64,000 bases of DNA, taken from positions 24,215,290 through 24,279,289 of the forward strand of contig CM043705.1 in NCBI GenBank assembly GCA_023935145.1. The letters are read 5' to 3'. Both the position numbers and the translations under genes were made by a program. This DNA comes from Bretschneidera sinensis (lineage: Eukaryota > Streptophyta > Magnoliopsida > Brassicales > Akaniaceae). The notes under the pieces were generated by a model. That model did not search any database, was not told the origin of the DNA, and saw only the letters and a list, made by a program, of their open reading frames with translations. This document shows, piece after piece, positions 22,457-33,889 of this stretch (positions are counted from its first letter, which is position 1; every line of letters starts with the position of its first letter).

Positions 22457-23319
22457 TGTTGGAAATCACCTTCAAGATGCCCAAGTGGTGATCTTCCAAA
22501 CACCCAAGTCTAGAATGACTTGTAATGAACAGATACAACAATCAAGCAAAGAAAGAACACAAGCAATCGTTATCGAGGTTTGGCAAATGCCAACGTCCCC
22601 GTGAGCTCTCCGATCTCTCTGCACTAAATCATTGAGTTCTTACAAATACAACAACACCTCCTCAAGAACCCTCTTGTTCTTGATACATGAAAGAAGAGAA
22701 AAGAAAGAGATAAGAACTAAGTGTTTCCTTGGAATTTTCCCCAAGAAAATTCCAATTACAAAGCCCTTGAACCCCTCTTCTTGTATGCTCTCTCTCTCTC
22801 AATCCCAGCCACTCTTGAATGAGATCTATTCTAGTGCCTCTCTTGTGTGTTTGTGACTTTGCACTCTCACACTTGCTCTTGAATTCTCTTGTATGATGAT
22901 GTTATCTTTCTCACCTTTGTGATTGAAGCTAGATGACCTTTTATATAGTGCACCAACTTCTTGAACCAATCTTGAAGTCAATCTCAACCCTTAGATCTTA
23001 AGAACCAATCAATCATAGCCCTCCAACAAGTCTAAGTGATCCTGTACGTTTTAATCAAGCCCCACGCACCAGGAGAAGAGTGCTGAAAATTGGCATTAGG
23101 TGTGCCTTAGTGTTGAGGCTTGGAACAGGGAGTGCTGAGGCTCATAACTTGATGCCTTGCTGGAGGCCGCGGTATGGACACCTTGAGCCGCAGCGCGGAC
23201 ACCTTGAGTTGAACTCCCAGACATACTGGTGGCCGTGGCGCCCAAGGCTGGGCTGTGGTGTACAACTAGAACTGATGCTGAACTCTTCAACTATTTAATT
23301 CTTTGAAAAATTCCCAACA
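22457..23319 (-). repeat. Copia 5' LTR
   Basis: The partner of 17401-18221. On the plus strand it starts TGTTGGAAATCACC and ends CCCAACA, followed by the AAAGG duplication at 23320-23324. Its outer 150 bp match the LTR end at the left edge of the window. Confidence 0.95.
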
Positions 23320-23776
23320 AAAGGCTCACCACAATTATTGAACTCAAACACACCATGGGCCTGTTGTTCTTCACCATGCTCATTTAAAGATCCCACTTTG
23401 ATTCCTCCACTTAATGATTCATTGTTTTGGTTTTCACAAGTAACCTCAAAGGTACCTTGGAGCAAACCCAACACGTTATCTCGTCCAATGAAGCCAACGG
23501 GAACACTAGTGGGTTCTAAACTAGTGTGAGTGTGGTCTATACGAGAGACTTTCTCCCCATGAAAAACCCACTTGATGTAACTTGGACTAAACCCATTATA
23601 CAATAGATGCTCTTGAACAACTTCTGGTTCGAATGAAGAACAATTACCACATCTCCTACATGGACAAATAATACTACCATGACCACAAGCTTTCTGACAT
23701 ACAAATATAATGAAGTTTGCAACACCATCCAAATAAACTTTATTCGACCTCGGTTTATCTATCCAACTTTATCCAT
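23320..23776 (-). pseudogene. TNP2-type CACTA transposase, N-terminal transposase-associated domain
   Basis: The frame contains FIIFVCQKACGHGSIICPCR, then CGNCSSFEPEVVQEHLLYNG and YIKWVFHGE, the cysteine/histidine pattern of the transposase-associated domain (Pfam Transpos_assoc family) that precedes the TNP2 core in plant CACTA transposases. The likely original start is an ATG at 23774-23776; a single-base indel separates it from the domain frame, which is open from 23732. The frame runs into the copia LTR at 23319 and resumes as the segment at 17400-17119. Confidence 0.88.
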
Positions 23777-23924
23777 TTTAGTATAATGCCAATAGACTTT
23801 CCTAAAACAATATTAAGAAAGTCAGAAATGAACTATTTTAGGCAAAAGAAGGTATAATCACAAACTTAGACTTGATTGCTAAGTGGATGAACTGAAATTG
23901 ATAACAACAAATTGATAATCATAG

Positions 23925-24112
23925 GTGGTGCTGTGCAGCAGCCCCATCACAGGTGTTGCTGTGCGGCAGTCGCCTCACAGGTGCTGCTGTGCAGTAGCCC
24001 CCTCATAGGTGCTGCTATTCTGCAGCCCCCTCACAGGTGCTGCTGTGCGGTAGCCCCTCACAGGTGCTGCTGTGCAACAGCCCCCTCATAGGTGCTGCTG
24101 TGCAACAGCAAT
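23925..24112. repeat. ~29-bp minisatellite, about 6-7 units
   Basis: The unit is close to CCTCACAGGTGCTGCTGTGC followed by GGCAGCCCC; variants change G/A at the GCAGCA/GCGGCA positions. It is GC-rich against an AT-rich background and lies just upstream of the TNP2-type start, so within or next to the CACTA 5' region. Confidence 0.92.
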
Positions 24113-25847
24113 ATAAATTTTTCCCATATTATAAATTTGCCTCCATAGTGTAAAATTACAAACTTGCCCTAATACCCTATTGTACCCCATCAAGAATATT
24201 GCGGGAAAATAAGATTGTTAAGAGTAATAGCTTAATAGGTGTTACAGAGGATCCTAATAAGTACTCAATCTAGTGCCCTTAAACGTAAGCTCAAACTAGC
24301 AAAGCTCTAAATTATGAACCTGAACAGTGACCCTAACAGAAGCGCACTGAACCAATCTAGATAAAAATAACCTAGCAAGAGAAATATCAAGAGAGATTAA
24401 GGTATTAATTTTTGAAATAACCTAAAACAGTGGAATGTCCTATTTCTTATACATCTCACTTTTACTTAGTACTACTTACATGCACTGCAAAAGCCTAATA
24501 AAAGAGTACCAACAGCAGTGCTATGCCAACAAGAAAACTAGCAGCAACTTAATTATTAGTGATTGTATCCAAAACCATAATTATGCCACCATGGGCATGC
24601 TTAGACATGCAAGAAATGTATGCTTTCTAATTTGTTATCTGCAGTATTTGCAAACAGTGATCTGTTATTATGAACAATGCTACCTGGAGGGAACACTACA
24701 GGCTACAGTTAAAATGACTAAAAGAAAAATTGCAAAAATTCTAAGCAAATATCACGTCGTGGTTGGGCAAGAATACACACCTATTTTCCATATGAAACAC
24801 AAATCGTTCAATGGCTCTACAAGATGTAATCGAATACAAAATATGTAAAACTTTTGCACTGAATTTATACAGATGCTAGGTGGCTAATTCAACCTAAAAC
24901 AAGGCAGTCATGCAGATAGTCCTATGTGTTTCCTAGGGGCAAATAGAATGTCCATAAGACCAAACTACTCGTTTTTCATACTCCAGCAGTCTACTATTTG
25001 GCTCCTTAGAAATGAACCAACCTCAAGCAACCGAACTATATTTAGTGACTCGATATTTTAAAGGTTGAGTTACTTGAACTAGACTTGAGACTAACTCGAG
25101 AAAAAGCTTACTTAAGTAACTCAGAAGTTACAGAGACTGTTTGCAGCAACTCTTGACCCACATGTTTCCAGTTCTAGCAGCAAGAGTATGTTTTTTGCAG
25201 TAGTCTTTTTCAGATGTAGAGTTAGTTGAGTTAGAAATCAGTTACTTGCCTTTATGACAAAATTTTCAGTCCAACCATCACACTATTTTCGATGAGCATT
25301 ATGTATATGATTGATTCTAAACAAAAATTCAACATCATAAAGTAAGAATGAAAAAAATTGAATTCTAAAAGAGGATACTGAATGATCATACAAACTTACA
25401 ACACGTTCCATTTCATCTAAATAGCTCAAATGTAGCAAACATAATATCAAACTACCACACTTTAACAATACTTTTCAAAACCTATTTAATCTACTACCAT
25501 TTCTATTTAAACTAGACCAAGAAATAAGTAAAATCATAAATCAAACTACCAAATCAACATAAGTTTATTAAGAAACACTATTTTCCCTTTGTAAAATATG
25601 TAAATGTTAACATTCTCATAGATCCACAGGAAATGAGGCCGAAACAATAAGAAGATAAACAATATATACTGAAGAAATTTACACTACATCTGCAAATATA
25701 CAATCTGATAACCGAATAAAGAAATCAAATGAATGAATCTAAAAGGTGTAATATTAATACCAAGAATTGTAGAGCTCTCACCTCCACTTTTTGTTACAGG
25801 TTAGCCTCCCTTAGCGATCCCACTCAGAACTATCCTGCATCAGTAAT
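24113..25847. other. No gene recognised; possible remainder of CACTA 5' region
   Basis: AT-rich sequence with no domain-bearing frame. The 137-codon frame at 24435-24848 shows no recognisable family and ordinary AT-rich composition, so it is not called. No CACTA terminus was found before the Athila LTR at 25848. Confidence 0.5.
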
Positions 25848-27148
25848 TGTTGTGCAAAAATCTACCTAAATTAATAAGCAAATAATTGAACATTTTACTT
25901 GCAAGTGCACAAGGTCAACATAGTAATATAGTGTGCAAGTGCGAGATCATTCCCATAGGGATTGATAAATTTTAATTTAAAATTAATTTCGTAATATAAA
26001 ATTAGAGAAATAATAAATGAGTTTGATTCGATAACGATAAAAGTGTAGGGACTTGATATCCACCACTAATCATGCTTTCACAATAAAACAATATGCCAAT
26101 GCTTTAATCATGTTATGAATACCTAATGTTGTCAACCTAAGGGCATGGTATATACTCCTTAAGCTATTGATTTCCCTAAGCAACGAGTTAGGCATGGTGT
26201 ATACTCTAACTCTTTTCTTTCTTAAAGGATTTAATATGGTGTATACTAAGTTGTTCTTTAAGAAAGCATAATATCTATGAAAATCGACAAACACACGAGG
26301 CCTAGGGCATGGTATATATCCCTAGTTTCTCATGTTGATTAACCCAAGAACCCGGCGTGGATTTCTTTTATTACTATTATGAACCTAGGACTCGGCCATC
26401 CAAATTGATTTAATTAACTAGCTCATACCACATACATATGTTGATCAGGCAAACACATATGAGGAGTTCAAGAAAATAGGAATTAATCAAGTTAAGCATC
26501 ATAATACTGCTATCATAAAGGCAACAATATTGAATTATTGAGAAACATAATCAGGGTTTCAATCAAGCCCTACTAAAAGTTTAGTTACACATGAGTTTGA
26601 TGTTAAACATCTTCATAAAGTAAAATAGAAAGAAAAGAATAAACCTGGAAGAGCTTCCTTGAAGAGTCGTCAATTCTTCTCCAAAATCTCTCCTCATTCT
26701 CTCTGTGTTTTCAGGCTTATTTATAGAGTTTAAGTAACCTTAGAGACATCTAAAAACCCTAAAACTCATAAAACAAAACCATAAGTTTATTTCCAAAATA
26801 GGACCAGTCGCCATACTGTGCGAACGCCCTCGATCGCAGCATGGTGCGCTTGATCGTCTTGCGATCGATCCTTCTTCTTGGGTGTGCGAGTGCAAGTGTG
26901 CTCGATCCTTGGCTTGGGCGCTTGAGTGCTGTTGCATTCGATCGCAAGTCTCCTGTGCTCGATCGCAACAGCAGATTCCAACTTTTCCCAATTTTGCTCT
27001 TTAAGCCAGATAATTCCATAATGCTCCAAAAAACCTAGAAAAGCACAGAAAACACAGAAAGGAAATAAAATAAGATGAAATAACACAAACTAAGATCTTG
27101 ACAAATATAAATTAAGGGGCTTAAATATGAATATTTAAGCACTTATCA
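25848..27148 (-). repeat. Athila-type 3' LTR
   Basis: In element sense it starts TGATAAGTGCTTAAATATTC and ends GCACAACA. The whole LTR is homologous to the opposite-orientation solo LTR at 41920-43229, including CACTTGCACACTATATTACT-like sequence near its 3' end and a cluster of CGATCG motifs near its 5' end (26815-26970). Confidence 0.93.
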
Positions 27149-27165
27149 CACCCCCAAACTTACAT
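27149..27165 (-). other. Athila polypurine tract
   Basis: On the minus strand AAGTTTGGGGGTG directly precedes the LTR start and fits a plus-strand primer tract. Confidence 0.8.
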
Positions 27166-28429
27166 ATTGCCGGTCCCTTAGTAGTACGAAACTAAAAAAC
27201 TAAATGAAAAACAAAGAAAACAAAGATAAATCCATCCTTCATGGTATCCGAAAATTTAAGTATCACACTAAACCATGATATTCATTCATGAGCAAGCTTA
27301 AAAAGATAAACCCATCTTCGCAATGAATAGGAATTTTAAAATCTAAGTACTTAGAAAAAGCCTGGCTAAGGCATCACAAGCTCGAATCAGTGAAAAGTGA
27401 ACTAGCACATAAATATGAAGCTTCCAAATAATTCCAATGTGCAATGCCTCCATATCTCAAGATTCACTGAATTTCCCATCAGAATGCACAACAACGGCAT
27501 AATTTTATTTTCTTCTTTCTTTTATTATCAAGCTCTGCCAGGTTTAGTTCCCTTAAGCTTTCTAATTGCCCATGTAGGGAGTGTTGGGTCAATAACTCCC
27601 AAACTATATGGTTTTAAGGAATTAGGTATTAAGACTCTAAGGACTTACTAACTCGAGTAAAAAAGGCTATGAAACTAAACTGGTCTTAATGAAACCAATC
27701 AAAATTCCCACCTTTTGACGTGAACACTCACTGCTTACTGAGGCAAGAGGTCCAGTTACTCAGTGGAAAGTTTATCAATGATTATCATTTTCATTTTTTA
27801 TATGTATATATTATGCCAAAGTGTCCATACAACAAGTCATCCTATTCCATCTAAGCCATAAAAACATACACATTAAATTCACATGTCATACCCCACAAAA
27901 TTATGTGCTAATGTGCTCGTGTTAGATTAGATCAAACATGTGAATTCTCAAACGCCTAAAGTAAGTAACTAATTTTTAAAACTCTACCATCAGATCATGT
28001 GTTCAAAATTTTAAGCTCACCAATGAAATCAAATCACAATTTTTCAGATCAACCAAAATTTCAAGACGAACATGAACATGCATTTATTTTATTTTATAGT
28101 TTATTTTAAAATGAAAAACAAGAACAATACTGGGACAAAGTGTGCGTAAATATGTCTCCTATACCCCCAAACTTAAATTACACATTGTCCTCAATGTGTA
28201 ATAAACATGGAAAGAGCTAACTTGGGAGATGGAGATTTGGCTGGATTGGCATGGCTCATAGCACACTCCCAAACTTGAACTGAAGTACGCGTTGTCCCTG
28301 AAAATAAATACTAAAGTAATACTAGAAAACAAAAAGAACTAAAAATAATAACAAGAAATATGAAAAACAATAAAAAACATAAAGGATATGCTATGGGGTG
28401 CCTCCCATGAGCACTAAGTTTTACATCTT

Positions 28430-29460
28430 CAGCCAGACGGTGCAACCACTCACTGCTGTCCCCCATGTGGTGCCGAAGACGATGCCCCCAAAGCTGGTGG
28501 CAATCGGTCTAAAATGGCCTCTCAAAGCATGTTTCCAACCTGTCTATGCGCTAATGAACTAGGCATGTATCCTCCTGATCCTCCCGTCTAATGTCAGCTA
28601 GCTCATGCCGAAAAAAGGACATCTCATCATAGAGGAACTGATACTTTGTATGTCCCATGTCAACAGGTTCTTCCTCCCAAGTCTGTGGAGCTGCAGGTTC
28701 CTCGGCTTCCCTAGGGTCTTCCTTTACCCTATCAGCAGTAGGTGCTGGCACCCGAGGTCCTCTTGGAATGTGTGACTGGCTTTGAGTCCACTGGTTTCTG
28801 CCAAAATATGGGTGCTATTTGACTGATCCATCTGTAGAGATGCCCTTGATTCCTTTTTTCTTGAAGATATAAGTGAGTAGAAACGGCAACGGTAACCCCA
28901 TGCATTGGCAGAAGTGACTTAGTGGGCGTGTACATAGTCCCAAAACTTATGAATTTGGCTCCAGATGATCGAAGGGATAGAGTACCAATGGCCTTTGTGA
29001 AGGGCATAGAGTGCTTGAGTCTTATGCCCCAATGGGTATACATTGCGTTGCAGAATAGAGTCCACAAGCCAATGTTGTGGAGGCAACTTGGACCGGTTGC
29101 CAGCATTATTGTGCCTACCTGAGTATTGCCCCACACACATATCTTCAATGATATCAGAAATGTAGAAAGACTATGGCTGCTCTTCCAACTTTGCGCCCTC
29201 AAGGGGATATTCATCATTGCATTTGAGTGCAGCAGCAATATCGGACGAAGTCACATCAACGTACTTTCCTTGCACGGATGACGACAAGACACTCGGCCTA
29301 CTGCCGTCAAAGGATAGGTTCTCATAGAACTACATAATAAACCTCGTATAGGTGGTGAAGGTGATAGGTTTGAATAGCTTTTTCAACCCACGGCGTTTGA
29401 ACTCTTGAATAGCCCATTGAGTTGCATCAAAATTCTTGAATTCACCGTCGATGTCAAAAA
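28430..29460 (-). pseudogene. Env-position ORF remnant with putative plant transposon protein domain
   Basis: It lies between the integrase and the 3' LTR, the place of the extra ORF in Athila elements. Pieces in more than one frame read QRNVYPLGHKTQALYALHKG and YSIPSIIWSQIHKFW (about 28919-29080), followed by a low-complexity acidic stretch at 28551-28751. These resemble the putative plant transposon protein domain (Pfam Transposase_32 family) common beside Athila-like elements. No clear membrane-fusion features are seen. Frames are broken, and the function of the intact family is not established. Confidence 0.6.
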
Positions 29461-30151
29461 TTATCTAAAAAAGGATCTCCCGCTGCTCGAAAGTGGGTCA
29501 GGAGGAGTGGACTCAGGATCCAAAAGATTGAGACGAGGAAGCAATGGTCCTAGGCATCTTAGAAGCAATGGGCAGGAATTCTGTCGAATAGTGGTATGGT
29601 GCGCTCGTTCGTAGTAAGGTGCGCTTGATCGCACTGTGCTATTGGGCTCGATCGCAATGCTCTTACACTCAATTGCTCTTCTGGGAAGGTCAGTTAGGAC
29701 TTTGGTCGAATAGGTGGTGGGCAACCCTTAACCCAAGTGGTGGGTAACAACCTTCAAAAGTTTTTCAACCCCCTGTAAATCAATAGTGCAATCAATCGCA
29801 GTTCACAGTGCGATCGATTGCTATAGCAGAATGTATAGCACAAATGTAAGAAAAAAATTAACTAAGGAAAAGTAAGAAAAAATAAAAATACTGAAAAACA
29901 ACAAAAATCAAAGAAGAAAAGTGTACCGTACTCAGTGGCCTCAGTACCACTGACCTCAACAGAGTCGCTTGAGGTACACATTTATCAAAGCCTGGACTAC
30001 TCAAATGCTCTCTACAGTAGCTTCAGTGCTACTCTTTTGGAAAGGTGCACTTGAAGTCCACCAAACGTGGCTCAAGTGCTCTTGGTGCTGCTGCATATTG
30101 GATAGACTGGAGTGCCAAATCTTCATCTCTTGGTAGCAATTTACTTTCAAA

Positions 30152-31434
30152 CTATGGCTTTACTCTATGTCCATTCACCGTGAATACCTGATTACTGTTA
30201 GAACCATGAACCTCCAAAGCACCATGAGGGAATACCTTGGTGACAACATAAGGACCAAACCATCGGGACTTGAGTTTACCTAGGAACAGTCTTAATCGGG
30301 AATTGTAGATCAACACCTTCTGTCCCATATGAAACTCTTTCCTAACCAGCTGTTTATCATGATATGCTTTGGTTCTTTCCTTGTAGAGCTTGGCGTTCTC
30401 ATATGCATCATGCCTCAATTCTTCCAGCTCATTCAAGTGCAACTTTCACTTATCACCCACTTGTTTCATATCAAAGTTGAACTTCTTGATGGCCCAATAT
30501 GCTCGATGCTCTAACTCCACTGGTAGATGACATGCTTTTCCAAAGACTAATCGATATGGAGATATACCAATTGGGGTCTTATATACTGTTCTATATGCCC
30601 ATAGTGCATCATTCAGGCCCAGAGACCAATCCTTCCTATTAGGATTCACGGTCCTCTCCAAGATGCCTTTGATTTCTTGGTTTCTTATCTCCACTTGGCC
30701 ACTGGTTTGAGGATGATACGGAGTGCCAACTTTATGGGTGATCTTATATTTCTTGATCAAGGAAGCAAAAGATTGGTTATGGAAGTGGCTTCCACCATCA
30801 CTGATTAGTGCTCTTGGAGTCCCAAACCTAGTAAAAATTTATCCTCCAAATACTTTACAACCACTTTGTGATCATTAATCTTTGAGGGGACAGCCTCGAC
30901 CCATTTAGACACATAATCCACACCCACAAGAATATACAAATAGCCATATGAGTTAGGAAAAGGACCCATGAAGTCAATACCCCATACATCAAATAGCTCT
31001 ACCACATGAATATTTTGCAATGGCATCTGATTTCTGGATTAGATGTTACCTGTCCTCTGGCATCTATCACACGAGCTGCAAAATGAAAAGGCATCTTTAA
31101 ACAAATTAGGCTAATAAAAACCTGATTGTGATACCTTAAGAGCTATTCTATTGGCCCCAAAGTGTCCTCCATAAGCAAACTGATAGAAATTCTGCAATAT
31201 GCTCAAATGCTCCTCCTCTGAGACACATCTTCTAATGATTTGATCAAGGTAGAATTTGAACAGATAGGGGTCATCCCAATGGTAATGTTGAGATATAGAC
31301 ATCAACCGCTTCCTTTCTTGACTAAACATACCTAGAGGAAAAATCTTGGCAGTTATATAATTAACAATATCTGCATACCATGGAAGTTGAACCTCAATTG
31401 CAAACAACTGTTCATCAGGGAAACTTTCATTCAA
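30152..31434 (-). pseudogene. Athila integrase
   Basis: The zinc-binding region is in 31111-31434 (HLSILQNFYQFAYGGHFGAN). The core has [11 protein letters not shown] (first Asp, 30805-31026), then [20 protein letters not shown] (30446-30760) with the Glu region and [15 protein letters not shown]. The C-terminal part at 30152-30442 has [20 protein letters not shown] and RWFGPYVV, the GPY/F module. Stops and frame changes separate these pieces. Confidence 0.92.
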
Positions 31435-31548
31435 AGGAAGCTCATCTTTGTCTTCTTCATGAGATAGCCTGGATAGGTGATCTGCAACTACATTCTCACT
31501 GCCCTTCTTTTTCTCTAATCTCTAAGTCAAACTCTTGCAGTAAGAGTA

Positions 31549-32881
31549 TCATCTGATCAACCTAGGATTTGCATCTTTCTTAGCAAACAAATATCTCAAA
31601 GCAGCATGGTCAGTGAATACAATAACCTTAGAGCCAATCAAGTATGATCTGAACTTCTCCAAAGCAAAAATAACAGCTAACAATTCTTTTTCAGTAGTAG
31701 AATAATTTAGCTGAGCATCATTCAAAGTTCTAGAAGCATAATAAATAGCATGAGGTACCTTATTGATTCTCTGGCCCAAGACAGCTCCCAAGGCGAAGTC
31801 ATTGGCATCACACATCAGCTCAAATGGAAGACTCCAATCAGGTGCCATCATTATTGGTGTAGAGGTAACCAATTTCTTCAATGCGTTGAAAGCTTCCATA
31901 CATTCATCAGTCCAATCAAACTTGGTATCTTTGGCTAGCAGTGCGCAGAGGGGTCTAAAAGTCTTGGAAAAGTCCTTGATAAATCTTCTGTAGAATCCAG
32001 CATGTCCAAGAAAACTTCTGACACCTTTGGCTGTTAGAGGACGGGGAAGCTTTGAGATAATGTCAATCTTGGCCTTGTCCACCTCAATACCTTTGTTGGA
32101 AATGGAATGACCCAACACAATGCCTTGTTGGACCATAAAGTGACACTTTTCCCAGTTTAGCACTAAGTTGCATTCTTCACATCTCGTTAGGACACTCTTG
32201 AAATGATTGAGGCAATCATCAAAATTAAAACCAAAAACACTAAAATCATCTATAAATACATCAATGAATTTTTTCACCATGTCGAAAAAAATGCTTATCA
32301 TGCATCTTTGAAAGGTGGCTGGTGCATTGCATAATCTAAATGACATCCTTCTGTAAACAAATGTGCCGAAAGAACATGTGAAAGTGGTCTTGTTCTTGGT
32401 CCTCTAGTGCTATTACAATCTGATTGTAACCACTGTACCCATCCAAGAAGCAATAGTAGTTATGGCCAGCCAATCTTTCTAGCATCTGATCAATGAACGA
32501 TAGGGGAAAATGATATTTTCTTGTCACCTTGTTGAGCCTTCTGTAGTCGATGTATACCCTCCAACCAGTGGTTATTCTTGTAGGTATTAGCTCCTCATCT
32601 TCATTTTTCACCACTGTGATCCCACTCTTCTTTGGAATGACTTGAACCGGACTTACTCATTTACTGTCTGAGATGGGGTAGATAATGCCAACATCTAGCA
32701 GTTTCAATACCTCCACCTTGACTACCACCTTCATGTGTGGGTTAAGTCTTCTTTGTGCATCCCGGGTAGGCTTTGATTCATCTTTAAGGTAGATATGATG
32801 CATGCACTTGGCTGGACTTATCACCTTGATGTCAGCAATGGTCCATCCGACAGCAGTTTTGTGTTCCCTAAGAACTCTCAA
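31549..32881 (-). pseudogene. Athila reverse transcriptase and RNase H
   Basis: The RT starts around WTIADIKVISPAKCMHHIYL (32657-32881). It continues with VYIDYRRLNKVTRK and FLDGYSGYNQI (32336-32614), then [20 protein letters not shown] and the active-site [13 protein letters not shown] (31549-32346). The RNase H follows in the same frame: [37 protein letters not shown] and [11 protein letters not shown]. The pieces are separated by stops or frame shifts near 32650 and 32340. Confidence 0.94.
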
Positions 32882-32887
32882 CAGCTT

Positions 32888-33856
32888 CTATTCTTCCCCA
32901 CAACTTAGATTGGCAGCAACTATCACATGTAGTGTCTTATTCTCTCCCAGATAAGCATAAGTTAGATGCTCTGGCAACTGCTTCAATTCCAAATTTGGTG
33001 CCTGGACAATAGAAGGGAGAAGAGTAGTATTAGTAGGCACAAGAGTCTCAAATAGAGGGGTGTACTTACTTGGTTGCTTTAGAGAGGCCTCAAGGAGGTG
33101 CACAACTTCAATGATATCATCAGTAACATCTTCTGATTCTGGCTCAATATCTGATCTTATGAAACTATAGGTGAGGGTGGTCTCCAATGGATCAATGTGA
33201 TGGACCTGAAAAGCTTGCTCAACAACACCTTGCATTATACATACATGAAAACAATCCATATCATCTTGAGGTAATTTTAATGCACCAAATATTTTGAATT
33301 CTATCTTCTCACCTTTTACCTTAATGCTTACAATAGCCTTTTTCACACAAATTTTTATATCAGTAGTTCTCATAATGGATCTTTCTAAGATGATGGGCAA
33401 AGGTAATGGCATAGGAGATTCTTCCATATCTAATACAATAAAATCAGCAGGTATAATAAATTCACCTACCTTTACCAAGACATCCTCAAGAATACCTCTT
33501 AGTCTTTTGATGCTTCTGTCTGCCAATTGCAATGTGATGGAAGTTGGTTGAAGCTCCCCTAAACCCAGTGTTTTGAATACACTGTATGGTAGCAAATTGA
33601 CGCTCGCCCCTAGATCCGGTAGTGTACACTCAAAAAGCTGGTCACCTATCCTGCAAGGAATGGTAAAACTACCTGGATCTTTTAGCTTTGGTGGTAGTTT
33701 CCTTAACAATACCATGCTTACCTCTTCAGTTAAAGCCACTGTTTCATGTTCTTGAAACTTTCTTTTATGAGTGCAACAATCCTTCAAAAATTTAGCATAT
33801 GCAGGAATTTGTTGAATTGCATCTAATAAAGGAAAGTTAATCTCTACTTTTCTCAA
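32888..33856 (-). pseudogene. Athila protease region
   Basis: An open frame of 322 codons. It begins at the gag-protease linker (MRKVEINFPLLDAIQQIPAY), then KLKDPGSFTIPCRIG and the protease core ALPDLGASVNLLP-type motif (here LPDLGASVNLLPYSVFKTLG) near residues 110-130. LADRSIKRLRGILEDVLVKV follows. Athila proteases typically use DLGAS in place of DSGA. This is the longest intact piece of the element. Confidence 0.92.
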
Positions 33857-33889
33857 AGTTTCAAAAATATCAAGTAATTTACTTTCTTT

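Larger units (their letters stand above)
17401..23319 (-). mobile_element. Complete but decayed Ty1/copia retrotransposon (5.9 kb)
   Basis: LTRs are at 22457-23319 (5' in element sense) and 17401-18221 (3'). Both have TGTT...AACA ends on the plus strand and perfect AAAGG duplications outside. The primer-binding site lies at 22444-22456 (initiator-methionine tRNA type, minus strand GTGTTATCAGAGC). The polypurine tract AAAGGTAGAGATT on the minus strand adjoins the 3' LTR (about 18222-18235). The coding order gag, protease, integrase, reverse transcriptase, RNase H is that of copia. Reading frames are broken by stops near 21298 and 20001 and by frame changes near 20840 and between 19481 and 19371. 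The element inserted into the TNP2 gene of the CACTA element, so it is younger than that. Confidence 0.96.
13065..23776 (-). mobile_element. CACTA (En/Spm-type) element, one terminus found, split by a copia insertion
   Basis: The left terminus CACTACAAGATAAATAGCAG starts at 13065 and abuts the pectinesterase fragment. Sub-terminal palindromes built from GGCGCTT and AAGCGCC follow to about 13430. Two transposase-related genes are transcribed leftward: a TNP2-type 5' part (23776 to 17119, interrupted by copia 17401-23319) and a second En/Spm-type ORF (about 16560 to 13600). The right terminus was not found: no CTTGTAGTG end and no matching sub-terminal palindromes occur between 23776 and the Athila LTR at 25848. 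The element is either deleted there or continues under later insertions. It cannot be autonomous because the TNP2 core is absent. Confidence 0.85.

Noticed and set aside
23925..24112. CRISPR-like array
   Set aside because: Units are contiguous without unique spacers, and the context is a eukaryotic transposon; it is a minisatellite.
24435..24848. 137-codon plus-strand frame
   Set aside because: No domain, no conserved motif, no splice or promoter context.
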